A DNA stretch of 64,000 nt from Herbaspirillum hiltneri N3 (GCF_001267925.1 NZ_CP011409.1:372001-436000), one strand, 5' to 3'; shown: positions 16,405 to 28,083, counted from the stretch's first letter. Notes: generated by a model not told the origin, from the letters alone. Numbers and translations: made by a program.

Positions 16405-16440
16405 CCCCACGAACCGCAAGGTGCGTGGGGTTTTTTCTTT
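16405..16440 (+). terminator. Second plus-strand terminator without an assigned gene
   Basis: CCCCACG (16405-16411) pairs with CGTGGGG (16424-16430), then six Ts. Strand polarity is plus, so it does not serve nhaR, which converges from the right. It either backs up the lysR terminator or ends a short RNA starting between the two terminators. Confidence 0.75.
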
Positions 16441-16460
16441 GTACGCCGTTCTTGACGGTA

Positions 16461-17384
16461 TCATCTTTCCTTCCATTTCCCCTTGGGGATGATCAGGCTC
16501 TCGCGCGCCGCCGACTGGATCGCCAGCACCGCCGGATGCGTCAGGCGGCGCTCCACCGAAATTGCATAAAACTGTTCGATGACTTGGTCGGTCTGGCCGA
16601 TCTGCACCACGCCGAGTTGCTGCTTCAGCTGCGCCGCGACCGCCGAGGGCGCGGCAAAGATGCCGGTGCCTGCTTCGCCGAATGCGTTGAGCAAGGCGCC
16701 GTCATCGAACTCGCCGGCGATCTGCGGGCGTATCTTTTCCTTCTCGAACCAGCGCAGCAATTTCGGCCGCACCGCAGCGTCTTCTCCCGGCATCAGGAAG
16801 GGCGCGCCATCCAGGCTTTGCGGGAAACTTTTCTTGTGCATTTTGGCCAGTGCGGGCGTGGCGAAGAAGTTGGTGTTGCATTCGCCGAGCAAGTGGCTGT
16901 AGCCGCGCACGTCGATGTTGGCGGGCATCGGGCTGTCGGCGATGACGATGTCGAGCCGGTGGATGGCGAGGTCACCAAGCAGGCTGTTGAGTTTGCCCTC
17001 GCGACAGACGATGCGCACCGGGTCTTCCAGCGTCAATGCGGTTTCCAGCAGCAGGTAGGCGATGGTCTTGGGCACGGCATCGGCGACGCCGACGCGAAAT
17101 TGCAGCGGTCGTCCGCCTGGACGAAAGCGCATCACTTCTTCGAGTTCTTCCCCGAGTGTGAAGATCTGGTCGGCGTAGGAAAACACGGTGCGGCCGGCGT
17201 CGTTGAGCTCCAGCTTGCGCCCGACGCGGTTGAACAGGCGATAGCCGAGCGACTCCTCGAACAGCGCGATCTGTCCGCTGATCGTCTGCGCGGTGAGGTG
17301 CAGGCGTTCGCCGGCGCGCGCAATGCCGCCGGTCTTGGCAACCATCCAGAAGTAATGCAGGTGTTTGTAATTAAGCGCGGCCAT
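16461..17384 (-). CDS. nhaR: LysR-family transcriptional activator NhaR
   Basis: 307 residues. LNYKHLHYFWMVAKTGGIAR at the N-terminus and the DNA-binding helix with AQTISGQIALFEESLG are the distinctive NhaR start; the effector domain includes VGVADAVPKTIAYLLLE. In enterobacteria NhaR activates the sodium/proton antiporter nhaA in response to Na+, and also other envelope genes. No nhaA is visible within this window, so its target here is open. It begins about 115 bp upstream of the zinc-ribbon gene on the opposite strand. Confidence 0.9.
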   Translation of the reverse strand: MAALNYKHLHYFWMVAKTGGIARAGERLHLTAQTISGQIALFEESLGYRLFNRVGRKLELNDAGRTVFSYADQIFTLGEELEEVMRFRPGGRPLQFRVGVADAVPKTIAYLLLETALTLEDPVRIVCREGKLNSLLGDLAIHRLDIVIADSPMPANIDVRGYSHLLGECNTNFFATPALAKMHKKSFPQSLDGAPFLMPGEDAAVRPKLLRWFEKEKIRPQIAGEFDDGALLNAFGEAGTGIFAAPSAVAAQLKQQLGVVQIGQTDQVIEQFYAISVERRLTHPAVLAIQSAARESLIIPKGKWKER

Positions 17385-17498
17385 GGTGTTTTCAATACAT
17401 CGGTTTTTACGAATAATAAGAAAAGTATATTCGAATTTTCAATAGTATCGGATTTGGCTAAAGTGGCACCTGTCTATTGCACAGCCATGGAGGCCATC

Positions 17499-17819
17499 AT
17501 GAAATGTCCCGTTTGCACTACCGTCAATCTGAGCATGAGCGATCGCCAGGGAGTGGAGATCGATTACTGCCCGCAATGCCGCGGCGTCTGGCTCGATCGC
17601 GGCGAACTCGATAAATTGATTGAACGCAGCCAGGCCGCGGCGCCGCAAGCTGCCGCAGCCCAAGCGCCGGCGCCTCGCTATGCATCACCGGCGGCGCCGC
17701 AAATGCAGCAGCGCGGCTACGATGACCGCTTCGGTCACGGCCGGGAGTACAAGGATCATGCGGATTACCGGTCGCGCAAGAAGAAGGGTTTTCTGGGCGA
17801 GATCTTCGATTTCGACTGA
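17499..17819 (+). CDS. TFIIB-type zinc-ribbon (zf-TFIIB) protein
   Basis: 106 residues. The N-terminal ribbon is CPVC (Cys3, Cys6) and CPQC (Cys24, Cys27) followed by GVWLDRGELDKLIE, the exact zf-TFIIB family pattern. An Ala/Pro/Gln-rich linker (about 37-62) leads to a charged C-terminus ending KKKGFLGEIFDFD. Function is unknown; the fold binds zinc and suggests nucleic-acid or protein contacts. ATG 17499 is preceded by GGAGG (17489-17493); ATG 17487 would place the ribosome site inside the coding sequence. It lies 36 bp before terC and may be co-transcribed with it. Confidence 0.85.
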   Translation: MKCPVCTTVNLSMSDRQGVEIDYCPQCRGVWLDRGELDKLIERSQAAAPQAAAAQAPAPRYASPAAPQMQQRGYDDRFGHGREYKDHADYRSRKKKGFLGEIFDFD

Positions 17820-17855
17820 CGTGACAACGCACTTACATAACCAAGGGGAAATACC

Positions 17856-18821
17856 GTGAACGGCGTAGAAAGTTTTGCAAGTCCGCTGATGTGGGGCGGC
17901 TTTATCGTATTCGTGCTGGGCATGCTGGCGTTCGACATGCTGGTGCTGGGCGGCCGCCATGCGCACAAGGTGACGGTCAAGGAAGCGCTGGGCTGGTCGG
18001 TGGCGTGGGTGATGCTGGCGCTGCTGTTCAGCGGCTTGCTGTGGTGGTACCTGGATCACAGCATCGGGCGCGAATTCGCCAATCAGAAGAGCCTGGAATT
18101 CCTGTCCGGCTACCTGATCGAGAAGTCGCTGTCGGTGGACAACATCTTCGTGTTCCTGGTCATCTTCGGCTACTTCGCGGTGCCGGCGGAGATGCAGCGG
18201 CGCGTGTTGCTGTACGGCGTGGTCGGCGCGATCATCATGCGTGCCGTGATGATTTTGCTGGGCGCATGGCTGATCGCGCAATTCAGCTGGATCATGTACC
18301 TGTTCGGCGCATTCCTGATCGTGACCGGCATCAAGATGCTGATTTTCGCGGACAAGGAAAGCGATCTCAACGACAACCCGCTGCTGAAATTCCTGCGCAA
18401 GCACATGCGCATCAGCAACGAGTACGACGGCGAGAAGTTCTTTACCATGCGCAACGGCGTGCGCTATTTCACGCCGCTGATGCTGGTGCTGATCCTGATC
18501 GAGGTGACGGACCTGATCTTCGCGGTGGACAGCATCCCGGCGATTTTTGCGATCACCACCGATCCGTTCATCGTGTTCACGTCGAACATGTTCGCGATCA
18601 TGGGTTTGCGGGCGCTGTACTTCCTGTTGGCTGACGTGGCGGATCGTTTCCACTATCTCAAGTACGGTCTGGCGCTGGTGCTGGTATTCGTGGGCGGCAA
18701 GATGCTGCTGGCGTACTGGTTCCACATCCCGGTGATGGTGTCGCTGCTGGTGGTTGCTGCAATCCTGCTGGCATCGGTACTGATCAGTCTGGTGTTGTCA
18801 AAAAAGAAAATATCCGCCTGA
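17856..18821 (+). CDS. TerC family integral membrane protein (Alx-like)
   Basis: 321 residues, about nine membrane segments. LEFLSGYLIEKSLSVDNIFV and LVLILIEVTDLIFAVDSIPA are the two TerC signatures carrying the membrane-embedded acidic residues. Family members are linked to tellurite resistance or, for Alx, manganese export in alkaline medium. The start is GTG 17856 with AAGGGGAA 6-13 bp upstream. No Mn riboswitch is present here, unlike the GDT1-family gene at 10065. Transcription probably ends at the hairpin 18855-18902. Confidence 0.9.
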   Translation: MNGVESFASPLMWGGFIVFVLGMLAFDMLVLGGRHAHKVTVKEALGWSVAWVMLALLFSGLLWWYLDHSIGREFANQKSLEFLSGYLIEKSLSVDNIFVFLVIFGYFAVPAEMQRRVLLYGVVGAIIMRAVMILLGAWLIAQFSWIMYLFGAFLIVTGIKMLIFADKESDLNDNPLLKFLRKHMRISNEYDGEKFFTMRNGVRYFTPLMLVLILIEVTDLIFAVDSIPAIFAITTDPFIVFTSNMFAIMGLRALYFLLADVADRFHYLKYGLALVLVFVGGKMLLAYWFHIPVMVSLLVVAAILLASVLISLVLSKKKISA

Positions 18822-18854
18822 TATTGATAAGACCAATGACGGCCGGATAAATTA

Positions 18855-18902
18855 GGGTCGGAGTGATTTACAATCGTGAATCGCTCCGGCCCTTTTCTTT
18901 TT
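18855..18902 (+). terminator. terC terminator formed by the left end of the RAYT element
   Basis: GGGTCGGAGTGATT (18855-18868) pairs with AATCGCTCCGGCCC (18879-18892) over 14 bp with two G-U pairs, then TTTTCTTTTT. The left arm is the REP-like repeat AATTAGGGTCGGAGTGATTT (18850-18869). Confidence 0.75.
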
Positions 18903-18919
18903 ATCCTTCAATTTTCGCT

Positions 18920-19657
18920 ATGGCCCGCTTACCTCGTCTGGTCGTCCCGTATCAGCCGCATCACATCATCCAGCGCGGCCATGACGGCCAGCTCGTTTTC
19001 CGCGACACTGCCGACCATACGGTCTTTCTTGACTGGCTGAAGGAGGGCGCGAAGCGCTTCAAGGTCGCCATCCATGCGTATGTCCTGATGCCGGACCACA
19101 TCCATTTGCTGGCCACCCCGGTGGACGGCGACGGGCTGGCACGAATGATGCAGTGGGTGGGACGGTATTACGTGCCCTACATCAATCAGAAATACCGGCG
19201 CAGCGGCACCTTGTGGCAAGGGCGCTATAAGGCGACGGTGCTGGATGCGGAGCGCTATCTGCTGCCGTGCAGCCGCTATATCGAGCTCAATCCGGTGCGC
19301 AACGGCCTGGTTGGCAGTGCGCTGGACTACCCTTGGTCGAGCTACATGCATCACATTGGCGCAAAGCCGGACCCGCTGATTACCGACCACAGCGTGTATT
19401 GGGCGCTGGGCAATACGCCCTTCGATCGCGAAATCGCCTACAAGCTGCAGGCGGAACAGTCGCTGGGGCAGGCCGAGGTCGAGGCGATCAGCCAGGCGAC
19501 GCTGAAAGGCTGGGCGCTTGGGGCGGAGGAGTACAAAAGCGGTCTGGAAAAGCAGGTCAGCCGGCGCGTCAGTCCGGCAAAACGGGGCCGGCCGGTGAAG
19601 AAGAAGGATGAAAGCGCGTCTTCGGAAGACGGTGCTGGAAGCAATACGGTGGAATAA
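18920..19657 (+). CDS. REP-associated tyrosine transposase / IS200-like Y1 transposase (RAYT)
   Basis: 245 residues. RLVVPYQPHHIIQRGHDGQL opens the Y1_Tnp domain; the metal-binding HUH motif is MPDHIHLLATP, and YRRSGTLWQGRYKA with RYIELNPVRNGLV includes the region of the catalytic tyrosine. These are the features of RAYT proteins, which act on short palindromic REP sequences by single-strand cleavage. The C-terminal 50 residues are basic and low in complexity (RGRPVKKKDE). ATG 18920 lacks a clear ribosome site; a GTG at 18863 is in frame but falls inside the terminator hairpin. Intact, so possibly active or retained for a host function. Confidence 0.88.
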   Translation: MARLPRLVVPYQPHHIIQRGHDGQLVFRDTADHTVFLDWLKEGAKRFKVAIHAYVLMPDHIHLLATPVDGDGLARMMQWVGRYYVPYINQKYRRSGTLWQGRYKATVLDAERYLLPCSRYIELNPVRNGLVGSALDYPWSSYMHHIGAKPDPLITDHSVYWALGNTPFDREIAYKLQAEQSLGQAEVEAISQATLKGWALGAEEYKSGLEKQVSRRVSPAKRGRPVKKKDESASSEDGAGSNTVE

Positions 19658-19702
19658 ATCTCAATGAATACAAAGAATTAGAGAATTCAAGCAAACAGCA
19701 TC

Positions 19703-19765
19703 TTTACTCTGTCCCTAATTAAAAATTATTAAAAATTCTGAGGTTTTTAATTTTACTCTGACCCC
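19703..19765. repeat. Two right-hand REP-like copies downstream of the RAYT gene
   Basis: TTTACTCTGTCCCTAATT (19703-19720) and TTTTACTCTGACCCC (19751-19765) are direct copies of one motif, 48 bp apart, in AT-rich sequence (TTAAAAATTATTAAAAATTC between them). The motif inverted appears at the left end of the element. Confidence 0.7.
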
Positions 19766-19839
19766 TTTTGTTCTTATTGAAGATTTGGGTGCAGTGCACT
19801 ATCCTTAAACCCTTACTCTCAAAGTGGTGGAGCACCGTT

Positions 19840-22800
19840 ATGCACGCGCAAGGCCTATACGACCCAGCTAATGAACACGACGCCTGTGGTGTCGGTTTTA
19901 TCGCCCATATCAAGGGCAAGAAAAACCATTCCATCGTTGAGCAAGGCTTGCTCATCCTGAAGAATCTGGACCACCGGGGTGCGGTCGGTGCAGATCCGCT
20001 GATGGGTGACGGCGCCGGCATCCTGATCCAGATTCCGGATCAGTACTACCGCGAAGAAATGTCCAGGCAGGGCGTCGAACTGCCGCCGCCAGGCGAATAC
20101 GGCGTCGGCATGATCTTCCTGCCGAAGGAAAACGCTTCCCGCATCGCCTGTGAACAGGAAATCGAGCGCTCGGTGCTGGCTGAAGGCCAGGTCGTGCTGG
20201 GCTGGCGCGACGTGCCGGTCGACATGGACATGCCGATGTCGCCGACCGTGCGCGAAAAAGAACCGGTCATCCGCCAGATCTTCATCGGCCGCGGTCCGGA
20301 CATCATGGTGACCGACGCCCTGGAGCGCAAGCTGTACGTCATCCGAAAGTCGTCGGGCCACGCCATCCAGGCGCTGAACCTGATCCACGGCAAGGAATTC
20401 TTCGTGCCGTCGATGTCGGCCCGCACCGTGGTCTACAAGGGCTTGCTGCTGGCCGACCAGGTGGGCGTCTATTACAAGGACCTGCAAGATCCGCGCTGCG
20501 TGTCCGCGCTGGCGCTGGTGCATCAGCGCTTCTCCACCAATACTTTCCCCGAGTGGCCGCTGGCCCACCCGTACCGCCTGATCGCCCACAACGGCGAAAT
20601 CAACACCGTCAAGGGCAACTTCAACTGGATGCGCGCCCGCGAAGGCGTGATGCAGTCGGCCGTGCTGGGCGACGACCTGAAGAAACTGTTCCCGCTGATC
20701 TATGAAGGCCAGTCTGACACCGCGTGTTTCGACAATGCGCTGGAACTGTTGCTGATGGCGGGCTATCCGCTGGCGCAAGCCATGATGATGATGGTGCCGG
20801 AAGCCTGGGAAAACCACACTCTGATGGACGACAACCGTCGCGCCTTCTACGAGTACCATGCCGCCATGATGGAACCATGGGACGGCCCGGCCGCCCTGGC
20901 GTTCACCGACGGCCGCCACATCGGCGGCACGCTTGACCGCAACGGCCTGCGTCCTGCGCGTTACATCGTCACCGACGACGACTTGGTGGTGATGGCGTCG
21001 GAATCCGGCGTGCTGCCGATTCCTGAATCGAAGATCATCCAGAAATGGCGCCTGCAGCCGGGCAAGATGTTCCTGATCGACCTCGACGCCGGCCGCATCA
21101 TCGACGACAAGGAACTCAAGGACACCTACGCCAACGCCAAGCCGTACAAGCAATGGATTTCATCGGTGCGCGTCAAGCTCGACGAGCTGAAGGCGGAGCC
21201 GTTCGAATCCGGCTCGACCATCCCGCTGCTGGATCGCCAGCAAGTGTTCGGCTACACCCAGGAAGACGTCAAGTTCCTGATGGCGCCGATGGCCTCCGCC
21301 GGCGAAGAAGCGATCGGCTCGATGGGCAACGACTCGCCGCTGGCGGTCATGTCCAACAAGAACAAGACGCTCTACAACTACTTCAAGCAATTGTTCGCGC
21401 AAGTGACCAACCCGCCGATCGACCCGATCCGCGAAGCCATGGTCATGTCGCTGGTGTCCTTCATCGGCCCGCGTCCGAACCTGCTCGACACCAACAACAT
21501 CAATCCGCCGATGCGTCTCGAAGTGTCGCAGCCGGTGCTGGATTACGCCGACATCGCCAAGCTGCGCAACATCAGCGCACACACCGGCGGCAAGTTCAAG
21601 TCGCATGAATTGAACATCTGCTATCCGGTGGCATGGGGCAAGGAAGGCATTGAAGCACGCCTGGCCTCGCTGTGCGCCAAGGCGGTCGACGCGGTCAAGT
21701 CGGGCCACAATATCCTGATCATCTCGGATCGCAAGGTCGATTCCGAGCAGGTCGCGATCCCGGCGTTGCTGGCGACTTCCGCGATCCACCTGCATCTGGT
21801 CAGCAAGGGCCTGCGCACTTCGACCGGCCTGGTCGTCGATACCGGTTCGGCGCGTGAGACGCATCACTTCGCATTGCTGGCCGGCTATGGCGCCGAAGCG
21901 ATCCACCCGTACCTGGCAATGGATACGCTGACCGAGATGGCCAAGGGACTGCCGGGCGACCTGTCGGGCGAGAAGGCGATCTACAACTTCCAGAAGGCGA
22001 TCGGCAAGGGCTTGCTGAAGGTCATGTCCAAGATGGGCATCTCGACCTACATGTCCTACTGCGGTGCGCAGATCTTCGAAGCCATCGGCCTGAACAAGGC
22101 GCTGGTCGACAAGTACTTCAAGGGCACCGCATCGAACGTCGAAGGCATCGGCGTGTTCGAAGTCGCCGAAGAAGCGCTGCGCCTGCACCGCGCTGCCTTC
22201 AGCAGCGATCCTGTCCTCAACAACGCACTCGACGCCGGCGGCGAATATGCCTTCCGCATCCGCGGCGAAGAGCACATGTGGACGCCGGATGCGATCGCCA
22301 AGCTGCAGCACTCGACCCGTGCGAACAACTTCAATTCGTACAAGGAATACGCGCAGATCATCAACGATCAGTCGAAGCGCCACATGACCCTGCGCGGTCT
22401 GTTCGAATTCAAGATCGATCCGTCGAAGGCGATCTCGATCGATGAAGTCGAGCCGGCCAAGGAAATCGTCAAGCGCTTCGCCACCGGCGCCATGTCGCTC
22501 GGTTCGATCTCGACCGAGGCGCACGCAACGCTGGCGATCGCGATGAACCGTATCGGCGGCAAGTCGAATACCGGCGAAGGCGGCGAAGACGTCAATCGCT
22601 ACCGCAACGAACTCAAGGGCATCCCGATCAAGCAAGGCGCCACCCTGGCCTCGGAAATCGGCAAGGACGTCATCGAAGTCGACATCCCGCTGCAAGCCGG
22701 CGACTCGCTGCGTTCGCGCATCAAGCAGGTGGCGTCCGGCCGTTTCGGCGTGTCGGCCGAATACCTGATCTCCGCCGACCAGATTCAAATCAAGATGGCG

Positions 22801-24516
22801 CAAGGCGCGAAGCCGGGCGAAGGTGGTCAGCTGCCGGGCCACAAGGTTACCGATTACATCGCGACGTTGCGCGTGTCGGTGCCGGGCGTCGGGCTGATTT
22901 CGCCGCCGCCTCACCATGACATCTATTCGATCGAGGATCTGGCGCAGCTGATCCACGATCTGAAGAACGTCAATCCGCGCGCCTCGATCTCGGTCAAGCT
23001 GGTGTCGGAAGTCGGCGTCGGTACGGTTGCTGCAGGCGTGGCCAAGGCCAAGTCGGATCACGTCGTGATCGCCGGCCATGACGGCGGCACCGGCGCATCG
23101 CCGCTGTCCTCGATCAAGCACGCCGGTTCGCCATGGGAACTCGGCCTGGCCGAAACCCAGCAGACGCTGGTGCTGAACGGCTTGCGCAATCGCATCCGCG
23201 TGCAGGCCGACGGTCAGATGAAGACCGGCCGCGACGTCGTCATCGGCGCGCTGCTGGGCGCTGACGAATTCGGTTTTGCTACCGCACCGCTGGTGGTCGA
23301 AGGCTGCATCATGATGCGCAAGTGCCATCTGAATACCTGCCCGGTCGGCGTGGCGACGCAGGATCCGGTGCTGCGCGCCAAGTTCTCCGGCAAGCCTGAG
23401 CATGTGGTCAACTTCTTCTTCTTCATCGCTGAAGAAGCGCGCCAGATCATGGCGCAGCTGGGCATCCGCACCTTCAACGAACTGATTGGCCGCTCCGATC
23501 TGCTGGACCGCACCAAGGCCATCCAGCACTGGAAGGCACAAGGTCTGGACTTCAGCAAGATCTTCTATCAACCGGTCAGCGCAACGCCTTACTTCCACAC
23601 CGAAGAGCAGGACCACGGGCTGGACAAGGCGCTGGATCACAAGCTGATCGCACAGGCGAAAACCGCGCTGGAAAAGGGCGAGAAGGTTTCCTTCATCTCG
23701 CCGATCCGCAACTTGAACCGCACCGTCGGCGCGATGTTGTCGGGCGAAGTGGCCAAGCGTTACGGCAATGAAGGCCTGCCGGACGACACCATCCACATCC
23801 AGCTGCAAGGCACCGCAGGCCAGTCGGCCGGCGCGTTCCTGGCGCACGGCGTAACGCTCGACCTGGTCGGCGAAGGCAACGACTACGTCGGCAAGGGCTT
23901 GTCGGGCGGCCGCATCATCGTGCGTCCGAACACCGAGTTCCGCGGCCGCGCGGTCGACAACATGATCTCCGGCAATACCGTGCTGTACGGTGCAACGACC
24001 GGCGAAGCATTCATCAACGGCGTCGTCGGCGAGCGTTTCGCCGTGCGTAACTCCGGCGCGATTGCCGTCGTTGAAGGCACCGGCGACCACGGTTGCGAAT
24101 ACATGACCGGCGGCACCGTCGTCGTGCTGGGTGCAACCGGCCGTAACTTTGCAGCAGGTATGTCCGGCGGCATCGCCTACGTCTACGACGAAGCCGGCGA
24201 CTTCGCCGGCAAGTGCAACATGGCCATGGTCGCGCTGGACAAGGTCTTGTCCGACACCGAACAGGAAGCCTCGACCGATCGCGCCGTCTGGCACAGCCTG
24301 CAGCGCGGCGGCGACGGCCAGACCGATGAAGTGATTTTGCGTGGTCTGATCGAACGCCACTTCAAGTACACCGGCAGCACGCGCGCGCGCTACCTGCTGG
24401 ATAACTGGGCGGCCTCGCGCGGCAAGTTCGTCAAGGTCTTCCCGACCGAGTACAAACGTGCACTGGGCGAACTGAACGCAGCCAAAGTGGCGCCGAAGGA
24501 CAAGGTTCCGGCGTAA
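19840..24516 (+). CDS. gltB: Glutamate synthase (NADPH) large subunit
   Basis: 1,558 residues. A short propeptide precedes Cys16 ([14 protein letters not shown]), the N-terminal nucleophile of the class II glutamine amidotransferase domain (about 16-430). A central domain leads to the FMN/2-oxoglutarate synthase domain ([44 protein letters not shown]), the 3Fe-4S cysteines in [12 protein letters not shown] at about 1155-1166, and the GXGXG beta-helix (about 1260-1460). With GltD it converts glutamine and 2-oxoglutarate to two glutamates in the cytoplasm. ATG 19840 follows GTGGAG. The RAYT element ends about 70 bp upstream, so its insertion may have altered the promoter. Confidence 0.97.
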   Translation: MHAQGLYDPANEHDACGVGFIAHIKGKKNHSIVEQGLLILKNLDHRGAVGADPLMGDGAGILIQIPDQYYREEMSRQGVELPPPGEYGVGMIFLPKENASRIACEQEIERSVLAEGQVVLGWRDVPVDMDMPMSPTVREKEPVIRQIFIGRGPDIMVTDALERKLYVIRKSSGHAIQALNLIHGKEFFVPSMSARTVVYKGLLLADQVGVYYKDLQDPRCVSALALVHQRFSTNTFPEWPLAHPYRLIAHNGEINTVKGNFNWMRAREGVMQSAVLGDDLKKLFPLIYEGQSDTACFDNALELLLMAGYPLAQAMMMMVPEAWENHTLMDDNRRAFYEYHAAMMEPWDGPAALAFTDGRHIGGTLDRNGLRPARYIVTDDDLVVMASESGVLPIPESKIIQKWRLQPGKMFLIDLDAGRIIDDKELKDTYANAKPYKQWISSVRVKLDELKAEPFESGSTIPLLDRQQVFGYTQEDVKFLMAPMASAGEEAIGSMGNDSPLAVMSNKNKTLYNYFKQLFAQVTNPPIDPIREAMVMSLVSFIGPRPNLLDTNNINPPMRLEVSQPVLDYADIAKLRNISAHTGGKFKSHELNICYPVAWGKEGIEARLASLCAKAVDAVKSGHNILIISDRKVDSEQVAIPALLATSAIHLHLVSKGLRTSTGLVVDTGSARETHHFALLAGYGAEAIHPYLAMDTLTEMAKGLPGDLSGEKAIYNFQKAIGKGLLKVMSKMGISTYMSYCGAQIFEAIGLNKALVDKYFKGTASNVEGIGVFEVAEEALRLHRAAFSSDPVLNNALDAGGEYAFRIRGEEHMWTPDAIAKLQHSTRANNFNSYKEYAQIINDQSKRHMTLRGLFEFKIDPSKAISIDEVEPAKEIVKRFATGAMSLGSISTEAHATLAIAMNRIGGKSNTGEGGEDVNRYRNELKGIPIKQGATLASEIGKDVIEVDIPLQAGDSLRSRIKQVASGRFGVSAEYLISADQIQIKMAQGAKPGEGGQLPGHKVTDYIATLRVSVPGVGLISPPPHHDIYSIEDLAQLIHDLKNVNPRASISVKLVSEVGVGTVAAGVAKAKSDHVVIAGHDGGTGASPLSSIKHAGSPWELGLAETQQTLVLNGLRNRIRVQADGQMKTGRDVVIGALLGADEFGFATAPLVVEGCIMMRKCHLNTCPVGVATQDPVLRAKFSGKPEHVVNFFFFIAEEARQIMAQLGIRTFNELIGRSDLLDRTKAIQHWKAQGLDFSKIFYQPVSATPYFHTEEQDHGLDKALDHKLIAQAKTALEKGEKVSFISPIRNLNRTVGAMLSGEVAKRYGNEGLPDDTIHIQLQGTAGQSAGAFLAHGVTLDLVGEGNDYVGKGLSGGRIIVRPNTEFRGRAVDNMISGNTVLYGATTGEAFINGVVGERFAVRNSGAIAVVEGTGDHGCEYMTGGTVVVLGATGRNFAAGMSGGIAYVYDEAGDFAGKCNMAMVALDKVLSDTEQEASTDRAVWHSLQRGGDGQTDEVILRGLIERHFKYTGSTRARYLLDNWAASRGKFVKVFPTEYKRALGELNAAKVAPKDKVPA

Positions 24517-24559
24517 GCACCCGCGCCGCCTTGGCGATCAATAAGAAGCAACACGCAAG

Positions 24560-24604
24560 GCCGGCGATTCTGATAACGACATCGACATCGACAGAATCGC
24601 CGGC
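24560..24604 (+). other. Intercistronic hairpin between gltB and gltD
   Basis: GCCGGCGATTCTG (24560-24572) is perfectly complementary to CAGAATCGCCGGC (24592-24604) with a 19-nt loop and no T-tract. It sits in the 120-bp gltB-gltD gap and ends 32 bp before the gltD start. It may be an RNA-processing or 3'-protection element that sets unequal subunit levels. Confidence 0.65.
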
Positions 24605-24636
24605 TGCCTATCCTTAGCGAAGAATGTGAGTGGAAA

Positions 24637-26100
<1,464 letters not shown>

Positions 26101-26120
26101 TACGGGGACATGTCTGAAGA

Positions 26121-26154
26121 AGCCGGGCCGACGCCAGTCGCTCCGGCTTTTTTT
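26121..26154 (+). terminator. gltD terminator
   Basis: AGCCGG (26121-26126) pairs with CCGGCT (26143-26148), followed by a run of Ts to 26154. Confidence 0.8.
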
Positions 26155-26283
26155 ATGCGATGCGCATGCCGGCATCGCTTGAAATCAGCCTGCCGTCAGC
26201 GCATTCGCAGCTTGCTCAAGTACAATGGTTTCACTTTTCCTGACACGGGTTTGCACCGCACTGCGGCGGGCCCCAAGCACAAC

Positions 26284-28071
26284 ATGACGACCCCGATTCG
26301 CTACAGCATTACTTCCAACGATTGCGCCGCCCACGTATTCGACGTCACCGTGACGGTCGATGCGCCGGCTGCCGACGGCCAGGTGTTTTCCCTTCCGGCG
26401 TGGATTCCCGGCAGCTACATGATCCGCGAGTTCGCGCGCAACATCATCCAGCTGCGCGGCGAAGCCAGCGGCAAGAAAGTGATCCTGCGCAAGCTCGACA
26501 AGCACACCTGGAAAGCCGCGCCTTGTGCCGGCCCGCTCACGTTGACTTACCAGGTCTACGCCTGGGACCTGTCGGTGCGCACTGCGCATCTGGACCAGAC
26601 GCATGCCTTCTTCAACGGCACCAGCGTTTTCCTGCGGGTGGAAGGGCAGGAGCAGTCGCAGCACGTGGTCGACATCCGCCGGCCAGCCGGCGACGCCTAC
26701 AAGCGTTGGCGCGTGGCGACGTCCTTGCCCGAGCTGAAAGCCCGGCGCTACGGCTTCGGCACATACGTCGCTGCCGATTACGACGAACTGATCGATCATC
26801 CCGTCGAGCTCGGCACATTCGCGCTGGCGACGTTCACCGCGCACGGCGTGCCGCATGATGTCGTGATCACCGGCCAGGTGCCGAACCTCGATTTGCCGCG
26901 CCTGTCGGCCGACCTGCAGAAAATCTGCGAAGCGCAGATCGCCTTCTTCGAGCCGAAGAGCAAGCGTGCGCCGATGTCGCGCTATGTGTTCATGACGATG
27001 GTGGTCGGTGACGGCTACGGCGGCCTCGAACATCGCGCCTCGACGGCGCTGGTCTGCGCACGCAGCGATTTGCCGGTCAAGGGCAAGAGCGAGCTGAGCG
27101 ATGGTTACCGCACCTACCTCGGCCTGTGCAGCCACGAGTATTTCCATACCTGGAACGTCAAGCGCATCAAGCCGGCGGCATTCGCGCCTTATGATTTGCG
27201 TGAAGAGGGTTACACCTCGCTGCTGTGGCTGTTCGAAGGTTTCACCAGCTATTACGACGACCTGTTCCTGGTGCGCACCGGCCTGATCGACGAGGCGGCT
27301 TATCTGGGCATGCTCGCCAAGACCATCAACGGGGTGCTGCGCGGCAGCGGTCGCCGCAAACAGAGTGTGGCGGAATCCAGCTTCGACGCCTGGGTCAAGT
27401 ACTACCGCCAGGATGAAAATGCTCCCAACGCCATCGTCAGCTACTACACCAAGGGTTCACTGGTGGCGCTGGCGCTGGATCTGACCATCCGCAGCGAAAC
27501 CAAGGGCCGCAAGTCGCTCGACGACATCATGCTGGCGCTGTGGCAGCAATACGGTCGCCAGTTCTATACCCGCAATGGTGGCCGAGGTCTGGGCGAAGAG
27601 GAGGCTGAAGCCTTGTTCGAAGCCGTCAGCGGCGTCAAGCTCAAGCGTTTCTTCGATCGCTACATTCGCGGCACGGAAGACCTGCCGTTCTCGCAGTTGC
27701 TGCCCGAGATGGCAATCAAGCTCGAAGACGTCCGTAAGGACCGCAAGCCGTCACTCGGCCTGCGCGTGGTGCGCGACGGTGGCGACGCCAAGGTGGCGAA
27801 TGTCTATGAGGGCGGGGCAGGGCATCGCGCCGGTGTATCGGCCGGCGACAAGCTGGTGGCGCTGGATGGTTTGCGCGTGCCGCCGGCGGGCGCGGACGGC
27901 TTGCTGGCGCGCTATCGTGAAAACGACGTGGTGGCTTTGCATGTGTTCCGGCGCGACGAACTGATGAGCTTTTCGGTCAAGCTCAAAAGCGACGATGCGC
28001 CGCAGATGGTGCTGGCCGCAGAAACCAAGCCGGCGACCGCGGCGCGCAAGCGCAAGTCTTGGCTTAGCTGA
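26284..28071 (+). CDS. M61 family metallopeptidase (glycyl aminopeptidase-like) with PDZ domain
   Basis: 595 residues. The zinc motif HEYFH is at 284-288 (SHEYFHTWNVKRIKP), with the distal Glu in LWLFEGFTSYYDD, the hallmark of peptidase family M61. A PDZ domain occupies about 480-560 (SLGLRVVRDGG through GVSAGDKLVALDGLRV). No signal peptide is seen at ATG 26284, so a cytoplasmic location is likely. An in-frame ATG further upstream overlaps the gltD terminator and was rejected. Physiological substrate unknown; M61 enzymes prefer N-terminal glycine. Confidence 0.9.
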   Translation: MTTPIRYSITSNDCAAHVFDVTVTVDAPAADGQVFSLPAWIPGSYMIREFARNIIQLRGEASGKKVILRKLDKHTWKAAPCAGPLTLTYQVYAWDLSVRTAHLDQTHAFFNGTSVFLRVEGQEQSQHVVDIRRPAGDAYKRWRVATSLPELKARRYGFGTYVAADYDELIDHPVELGTFALATFTAHGVPHDVVITGQVPNLDLPRLSADLQKICEAQIAFFEPKSKRAPMSRYVFMTMVVGDGYGGLEHRASTALVCARSDLPVKGKSELSDGYRTYLGLCSHEYFHTWNVKRIKPAAFAPYDLREEGYTSLLWLFEGFTSYYDDLFLVRTGLIDEAAYLGMLAKTINGVLRGSGRRKQSVAESSFDAWVKYYRQDENAPNAIVSYYTKGSLVALALDLTIRSETKGRKSLDDIMLALWQQYGRQFYTRNGGRGLGEEEAEALFEAVSGVKLKRFFDRYIRGTEDLPFSQLLPEMAIKLEDVRKDRKPSLGLRVVRDGGDAKVANVYEGGAGHRAGVSAGDKLVALDGLRVPPAGADGLLARYRENDVVALHVFRRDELMSFSVKLKSDDAPQMVLAAETKPATAARKRKSWLS

Positions 28072-28083
28072 CTGTTTGCGTTT

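Larger units (their letters stand above)
18850..19765 (+). mobile_element. REP-associated tyrosine transposase (RAYT) unit with inverted REP-like ends
   Basis: The transposase gene is bracketed by AATTAGGGTCGGAGTGA (18850-18866) on the left and its inverted relative TTTACTCTGTCCCTAATT (19703-19720) on the right; the outer AATTAGGG and the C.GAGT core match. A further right-hand copy, TTTTACTCTGACCCC, is at 19751-19765. This is the arrangement of a domesticated Y1 transposase with its cognate short palindromic repeats, inserted between terC and gltB. No target-site duplication is evident. Confidence 0.65.

Noticed and set aside
17820..17855. Possible second manganese riboswitch before terC (as in enterobacterial alx)
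   Set aside because: Only 36 bp separate the genes and none of the yybP-ykoY motifs are present.
19789..19799. GTGCAGTGCAC palindrome before gltB as an NtrC site
   Set aside because: It lacks the spaced GCAC-N5-TGGTGC form of NtrC sites; too short to assign.
21160..24360. A 1,066-codon open frame on the minus strand opposite gltB
   Set aside because: It is a shadow of gltB caused by high GC at third positions; the protein is rich in Arg, His, Asp and Val with no recognisable domain, and the plus-strand gene is certain.
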